From Tethya wilhelma (lineage: Eukaryota; Porifera; Demospongiae; Tethyida; Tethyidae), in assembly GCA_964030475.1 (NCBI GenBank), contig CAXIPT010000001.1, positions 7,530,179 to 7,594,178 on the forward strand: a stretch of DNA of 64,000 bases, given 5' to 3'. How positions within the stretch are numbered: position 1 is the first letter of the stretch; each line of letters starts with the position of its first letter. Under the pieces are notes generated by a model that was given only the letters and a program-made list of their open reading frames with translations, was not told the DNA's origin and ran no database searches. Shown here piece by piece: positions 57,813 to 64,000 of the stretch. Made by a program: the position numbers and the translations under genes.

Positions 57813-59788
57813 ATGACGCATGGCAAGAACAACAAAAGCCTTGTTATCAATGAGTCTAGGATTGAGGGTGAGTTCAGAACTGCATGTGGCTGACTGATGG
57901 GAAATGATACTGGTTCATTCTAGTTGTGAGTTTAAAATTCCCTGCTGCTATGCATATCAGTGTGGATTGCCGTCACTGCAAGCATATAGTATCGGCCAGG
58001 GCATACATTCTCTGGGGCTGCAGTTGCCACGGTACAATCATAGTCGTGGTACCTGGTTCACCACAAGCCATAAAGTTATAGTGAAACCATATAGTTATAG
58101 TGAAACCATAGCTAGATAGGGATTTTTGGGGGTATAAAGGCAATGTTGTTGTTATCTTCAGATTGTCTATAATAGGCTGGCTGTATTTGTATCTGTAAAT
58201 TTGTATCTGTATATGTATTTGTGGGCAACTTACACTGTTCCTATACAGTACTGAGTGGTGCAATAGTATACAATATGTCATGCATTCTATTGGTTTCCTT
58301 CTTTGGAATCAACAATCCTAATTGTCCGTGTAATAGCTAGCCTTAGATTGGTATGTAAACCAATAACTACTCCTCCATTTGTGTTGGTGGCTCAAGAGTA
58401 TTGTACCACTATTAAGATCCTAGTATAGGTCTGCAAGTTTATCCCACTGACCCAGTTGATATTTTACACTGTACATGTGTGCAGTACTATATAAGTCTAT
58501 TCGCGTTCACTTGAGCCTTCAAAATTTGATTGCAATTTTCTTGTAGATTCGTTTGATTCTTTTTAAAAAAGTGCTACCCCTTACCATTCAAAAGTTACGC
58601 ATATGCCCCATACATAAAGTACATGCTAGTAGACATTCAAGCTGATATCTCAAAATTGGTGGTATGGGCATGCAGTGCTCCAGTGCTTATAGTAATTCTG
58701 TGATCGAGTTTTGTGCCTAAAATAATTAATTGTATTTTGTGTTACTGAAGATGATGCTTTGTGTGTGTTTTTTTTCCTCCGTAGGAAAGCGATTCAAAAT
58801 TTTGACAACAGCTTGTTTTTGTAATCTAAGCCTATCAAGTGTTTTCGTAATTCTGCTGGTACTAACCCTGCCTACGTTTGTATACTTTGAGACCCACCAC
58901 ACAAAATCCAATCAACAACTTGGATTTGTCAATACGACTGTGATTATTGGGAGCTATAGTTCATTCTGGTACTCAAAAGTTTCTGTCCAGGAGTGCTTAC
59001 AAAGACTCGATTACTCTCACATCAATCATGTTGCCCTAATCCCCAAAAAGTATAATATTGTTCGAATCACACATGTGAGATTAAACAGAAAGCAATTCTA
59101 TCTGGAATATAGCTCAAGTACAACTGGTTTAATTGACTACCTTTACTTGATAAAAGGCTCTTTAATCAACCACAGTCTATGTCTTGCGTCCACCACAAAT
59201 GCAAATTTAGAGGGAACCTTGTTTATATTTGATGATGTTTTCAAATATCGTCAGTATGCAGACAACCCAAGTGAAGGGCCAGCTCTGTCCATATTTTCAA
59301 AGAGCCTACAAATTGGTACTAATAACAAGACCATTTGTAATGAAATTGACTTTGAAGTGAGCAAAACGTCATTCTACTTTATTGCAGCAAGAACCCCTCC
59401 CCACATTATATACAGCTACGACACTCTGATACACCAGCTTTACTTGAGCAAAAATGACTTTAACTTTAGCACTTGTTTAGCAAGTGAGCCGAATATCTGT
59501 GATCTACCAATTCCTTCAACAAACAACATTTTTGCTCCTGAAGAGTATAATCTAGTTGCTTATATCGAGCCATCAATATCTGCTGATCCATTGACTACAC
59601 ATATCTGTGCTGAGCCACACATATCGAAAAACGTTATCACTGTAATAGGTGTGCTAGGAGGAGTTGCAGGGATAAGCACTATGGGAATTATAATCTTAGT
59701 TAGTATATTATGTTTAATTCGATTTCGAAAGCAAAGACTAAGAAGATCAGGATACACCAGAATAATGGAAATTCAGCAAGGAAGCTAG
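57813..59788 (+). CDS. Two-pass ectodomain family, member 2
   Basis: Two exons (57813-57867, 58785-59788) join in phase (G|GA) to give 352 aa. A short cytosolic N-terminus (MTHGKNNKSLVINESRIEGK) leads to transmembrane helix 1 (LSLSSVFVILLVLTLPTFVYF). A glycosylated ectodomain of about 245 residues follows, containing SFYFIAARTPP and YNLVAYIEP, the counterparts of SYYYIGIAG and CVVAYAEPP in member 1. Helix 2 (VITVIGVLGGVAG ... IIILVSILCLI) and a basic cytosolic tail (RFRKQRLRRSGY) end the protein. Both termini are therefore predicted to be cytosolic. The family is unrecognised. The alternative start MYFVLLKM inside the 58.7-kb region is rejected, because the acceptor at 58784 and the distant exon give a cleaner N-terminus. 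Confidence 0.75.
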
Positions 59789-60164
59789 GCCTTGCGATAC
59801 TAATGAATGCCTGACTGTATATATACTACTTTAATTATTATAGATAACCGAGATATTGATGGTTTATGACTATTATGCATTATGAGTGATATAGGAATAT
59901 ATATGCACAATGTCATGTCAATTCCAGGAATGTAGACGTATCGCCACTATTCCAGGAAATGAAAATGTATTTCCGCCCACTTATTACCGAGTTAAAAATG
60001 GGAGGGGGAATTCCCGATCTCAATAAACCCTTCCCTTCCCTTCCCCCCCCCACCTGCATGGGCGGTTGGGCGGGCCTGACTTGACCCTATTTATTCCAAG
60101 AGGATCGACTAGAACTCTGTGACAAAGGCCTGTCTGAACACGAGTTTCTAATACTAGAGTCAAG
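59789..60164. other. Intergenic spacer
   Basis: This spacer contains the 3' end of the two-pass gene and the promoter of the next plus-strand gene, plus a C-rich patch (cccttccctt cccccccc near 60028-60052). No exon was seen. Confidence 0.5.
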
Positions 60165-61943
60165 ATGAGTCAGGACAACAGCAAGAAACGATTGCTTGTA
60201 ACGTTGAAATACTCTAAACCAAAGAGTGGGCAGGTCATAGACAGTAAAATTCTGGACCAAGTACTGAGCCGTATTAGGGGGGTAAGTTGTATAATTTGCA
60301 GTTGACAGTGGGAACCTCATCGATCAGCCTGTAGCCTGCATGCTAGTATTGCTACTCAGCAATATTATAAGTTATGCATGCATAATATAAGTTCAGGTTT
60401 CATACACTGATGTGTATAATATGCTCTCAATTTTTGTAGCCATTTTAACCTGAAAATAGTTCTAAACAGTTTCTGAATCCATGGCCTCCAGAATTCCGAC
60501 TTGAAAATGGCATAAATTTCAGTTTCAATCTAGAAAGCATAGTATGCTTCACCTTTACGTTTTGGAATGTATTCAAGCATTAAAACTTTATCATACTAGC
60601 TATGAAAGCACGTACTGTTTTTGAAATCTGGTTCAAAAGGTCATCATGTAGTACACTCTCCCTGCGCTGGCCCTGCATTTAGACAGGCCTGTGCATCACA
60701 ATGCTATGAATGTATTTGTACACATGCATTCTTTTGGTATACAGTCCCAGTATACGATCGGATACGACTGCTGTTTGTGTGCTCGCTTGGCCGATAATTC
60801 TCAAACAGAAGCTGCAAAACCCAAGCCTGATGACTTTGTGGTATTAGATTTGAAGTCCTCCTCAAGCAGTACGAAGCAGCCATCAGGTGGTTCATTGGAT
60901 GATATGCTTTTGGCTGGTGATCAGTACTACTGTAAAACTGCACCTGATGGTCTGGACCCTAGTGAGTTATCATTATTATAATTAAATTTAATGTTTTCAT
61001 ATAATTATACCAATTTCTTCATGCTAGCATTAGCCTCATTCCCATGCAGGCTCTCTCCCTATGAATATTACATGCTGAAAAATAAGAAGGGAGAGAGCCT
61101 GGTACGTGAAATCAGATGAATGATGTTTCCTGTAGAGAGACCATAGAGAGAGTTCTCTCCCTTCCTATTTATCAGTGTGTTTTATTCACAGGGAGAGACG
61201 GAACTGGGTAAACCATATAAATTCTAGTTTGTTGTCAGTTATTGAGGCATTGCTAAACAATAATAATTATAATTATTGATAACAGAATTTTCATGAATGA
61301 GAAAGCAATTAAGATTGTGACTGTCCTTTTGCAAGTCATGAATTATTATATGTATAATATTATTGTATTAATTCAGTCCTGCATCTATATCGTGCACACA
61401 CACACACACACACACACACAGTACATTGTAAATTAAGAGGTTATTCAGTTTGACCCTAAATGTTATTCACAATGTAACATACAGGCAAAGTATCTGAGCT
61501 TGCACAACCAACCATTTTGGTTGAGGTCTACTTCAATCATATTGAGTCACCTGAATCAAAAGAAAGTTTGTTGTCAGATATATACAAGGCTGTTCATGAC
61601 AACCTTGCCTCACTGCTAGACAATCCTACCGGTGGAAAAATAAAGTGAGTGTTCATGCAAGTGATAAATTTGTTTGCATGATGCTTTGAATATTGAACAT
61701 AATAATAATAATAATAATAACATTATAGCCTCATTTGGAAGTAGATGTAATAATATCATAGTTGTTATTATCCAAGCTAGTTCACGTGTGACCTTTTTAT
61801 TGCTTATTTTTTTGTGCAGTATATGTTTTGTGAGCTTCTTCCTTGGCACAGTTAAAGACAGTGACCAAAAGCAGACAAGTCATGGTATATTTGGACACCC
61901 TTTGTATATGAGTTTTGATTGCAAAGATTGTAACAAAGCTTAA
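60165..61943 (+). CDS. Unrecognised 205-aa protein
   Basis: I do not recognise the family. Four exons (60165-60281, 60745-60961, 61485-61644, 61820-61943) join with consistent phases (0, 1, 2) and sum to 618 nt, or 205 aa. The N-terminus is basic (MSQDNSKKRLLVTLKYSKPK). A CC-x2-C segment (YDCCLCARLAD) follows, then an acidic/Ser-rich linker (LDLKSSSSSTKQPSGGSLDD), a compact region of about 60 residues with an alternating hydrophobic pattern (PTILVEVYFNHIE; LLSDIYKAVHDNLASLL), and a C-terminus with CKDC (YMSFDCKDCNKA). There is no signal peptide or membrane helix, so it is probably cytosolic or nuclear. Paired cysteines at both ends could bind a metal. The exon structure is well supported; the function is open. 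Confidence 0.65.
61046..61200. mobile_element. Small inverted-repeat element
   Basis: The blocks caggctctctccct (61047) and agggagagagcctg (61089) are inverted, followed by ctctccctt and agggagaga about 60 bp further on. This nested palindromic arrangement in an intron resembles a short MITE-like or foldback element. The boundaries are approximate. Confidence 0.4.
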
Positions 61944-62592
61944 ACAGGTACACACTAGTTGGCCATCTGTACTCAAGGCTATACCTAGAGGGTGTATAAT
62001 ACGTGTGTTGATATTTGTTTAGTTTTTGTTGTCATTGTAATTTTATAATAATTTTTCTTCCATAATAATAATATTATAATTATTATTGTTATTATTGTTA
62101 ATAATACTTGTTTTGTGCTGCAAATTAATTTTATATCTGTGTATAGTAAACATTATAGTACAGCTATAATGCATGTTTTTTTCTATTATTATTATAAAAA
62201 ATTATCCCTTAGTAACTAGCTGCAGTCCATATGGCATTTTTATTAATTTGCTAATGTTGAATTGAACAATTAACGTTGCATGTGTTATACAGATGAGGTA
62301 TATATCCAAATAATGCACATCAATGTTAAAATATGAATATATAATTTATATTATATAGACAAGTACAATTCAATCATCTCCATAAAATTAATACTACGTA
62401 CAAATAATAATATTTTAATTATAATATTATTATAATAGAACACTTAGTCTATAATAATTTATTTATATTATAGCTTTTAAAAAACTTGCAAATACAAGGC
62501 TTTACAGATAATATCACAATAAAAATTTAATATCAGGGGTTCAATGCATTGTGTGGGTATATATACATTCAAGTATATGTAACGAGTGCAAA
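61944..62592. other. Extremely AT-rich convergent spacer
   Basis: This convergent 3'-3' spacer is dominated by ataata/ttatta low-complexity sequence. It should contain the two 3' UTRs. No exon was recognised. Confidence 0.6.
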
Positions 62593-63157
62593 TCACGTAA
62601 CAGTAGAAGATTCTTTAGTTTCATTTATTGGAAATGAAATCTGCTTTTTGTTTAACTTCTTCCAGCATCCGTAAAAAACAAATAATATTATAACAGTGAT
62701 GACCAGCACCATGACAACAGAGGAATAAATGACAACAGTCTTTGATCGTTTCGTCAAGTATTTCTGCGCCGCTTGTACTTGAAAGTATGATAAATCTTGA
62801 TCGTCTCCTGTGGGAGGTTCAGCATATACCAAGGCACATGTGCTATTAGGATAGCATTTCTTGTTGTAGGATAAATCACAACCAGTATAGGTGTAGTCAG
62901 AACGGTTGAGGTATCGACTTAAGCCGGTGTAAGAGTACTCCACTCTGTTGAACTGAGGAGCGGTGGTCGTAATTGCAATGAAGTAGTAACTTTCCTCATC
63001 GATTGTGATCCGTTCTGTGATACTATTTGCGGTCTGGTTCAAGTCAAAAATTGTATAGCTTTTGGCTAGACCTAGATTTTCTTTCCAGTGATCTTTGAAG
63101 AGTAGATAGTTCTGGTAATCAACAAACAGGCTTACATAAAGTTGGCTGTTCGAAATG
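62593..63157 (-). CDS. Two-pass ectodomain family, member 3 (5' partial)
   Basis: This last exon of 188 codons begins at an acceptor formed by a (CA)n repeat. It encodes the distal half of an ectodomain (SYYFIAITTTAPQ; CDLSYNKKCYPNSTCALVYAEPP) and a transmembrane helix (VVIYSSVVMVLVITVIILFVFYGC). A Lys-rich cytosolic tail ends ETKESSTVT. The motif C-x5-KKC-x3-x-x-C-A/V-x-x-YAEPP is shared with member 1, and the second helix is in the position expected for the family. Upstream exons (first helix and proximal ectodomain) are not visible before the window edge, so the gene continues beyond 64000 or has a long intron. Confidence 0.7.
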
Positions 63158-63204
<47 letters not shown>

Positions 63205-64000
63205 GAGAAAAAACAACTACTATAACCCTTTCAGCATGTTTCACATGCCAAGGGTTAATAATTAAGGTTACTGGGTACATTCTGCTATGAAGCCCTTATA
63301 TATTATACTATATGGTTTGCATGCCCGTAATGGCCATGCGACTCATGAAAATGAAGTAGTCATGTGCCGAAATTCAGAGACTTGTCTTGTTTCCTTGCTT
63401 TTTACTGCACTTCCCATTCCTACACTTCTCATTTTTATATAAAATTTTTACTACTTGTGTAAGTTAAACATAGTCCAGTGCACAAAGCCAATACCATTAT
63501 AGTTGGAAAATTTGGTTGATTGAACCTAACATTGAATTTGGTGGAGCGAGCTTAAGGTATAATCACGTGTGCATATAAGGGCAGGCACAAAATATACTGG
63601 TGGATATTAATTTGGCTATACCGAATCTCATCTGCCAACCCACCAAATTTCCAGCTATCATATTATAAGCAAAGTTTTGTCCGTGTGTGTGTGTGTGTGT
63701 GTGTGTGTAACGGAGGGTCACTGGAAGTGATGCGACCTCGAGCTAAAACGCTACTTTTTCTTTGGACTCTGAAAAATGCAAGCTATAAAAAGGGTGCCTA
63801 GAGAACTAACTTAGATAATACTAGCCTAGGATAGAATCACAGGTGCTACAAGTATGGCTGACTGTTTTTGAGATCGCTAACAAGGGTCACCCGTGGCATC
63901 CTTATCCGACAAAGAAGCGTGATACAGCAGCCAATCTTTCACAAAAGAAGCGTAGCACAGGGAGAGATTTCGCTTCTAAGAGTCTGCTTCTCTGTCGCTG
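63158..64000. other. Probable intron / upstream region of member 3
   Basis: This contains (CA)n at 63159-63200, (GT)n at about 63683-63708, and a diverged copy (about 63398-63460) of the segment at 54476-54540. No exon was recognised on either strand. Confidence 0.5.

Overview
This window is animal nuclear DNA, very probably from a demosponge (Amphimedon-like). It is AT-rich and gene-dense, with many 50-100 bp GT-AG introns and abundant CA/GT, GA and CAA microsatellites. It carries metazoan genes such as TRIM-NHL, Chibby, ZNF207/BuGZ, non-muscle myosin II and BTAF1, next to lineage-specific membrane and secreted proteins. There is no sign of prokaryotic, viral or CRISPR sequence. I assembled the gene models by hand from open frames, splice sites and phase. 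For most multi-exon genes the exon lengths sum to an exact multiple of three, which supports the models. No splice junction has been tested with transcripts.

Layout. 0.7-5.9 kb (-): a type I membrane protein with a Thr-rich stalk and a 10-residue-repeat cytoplasmic tail. 6.1-14.4 kb: a compact housekeeping block of SCPEP1 (-), Chibby (+), CENP-X (-) and ZNF207/BuGZ (+), whose divergent pairs share short promoters. 14.7-16.8 kb (-): a single-exon TRIM-NHL protein. 17.9-31.4 kb (-): a complete 30-exon myosin II heavy chain of about 1989 aa. 31.7-36.7 kb (-): the C-terminal helicase end of BTAF1/Mot1. 38.1-38.6 kb (+): a CD225/IFITM-like two-helix protein. 39.0-41.1 kb (+): the N-terminal end of BTAF1 on the opposite strand, enclosed by an inverted duplication of about 550 bp. 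41.7-42.6 kb (-): two small secreted or anchored Cys-rich proteins, one apparently fused to the duplicated CD225 last exon. 43.5-46.9 kb (-): a Death domain plus ankyrin protein. 47.4-53.7 kb (-): four tandem folate-receptor-family genes, one truncated by a tandem-duplication junction. 54.7-64 kb: three members (-,+,-) of an apparently undescribed two-pass membrane family, plus an unrecognised 205-aa protein.

The most interesting points are the scrambled BTAF1 locus (N and C ends on opposite strands, about 1,100 residues missing, flanked by inverted repeats that each carry exon 1), the phase-compatible antistasin/CD225 chimera, and the novel two-pass ectodomain family. A mis-assembly must be excluded first for the BTAF1 region, because a single N lies between its two halves.
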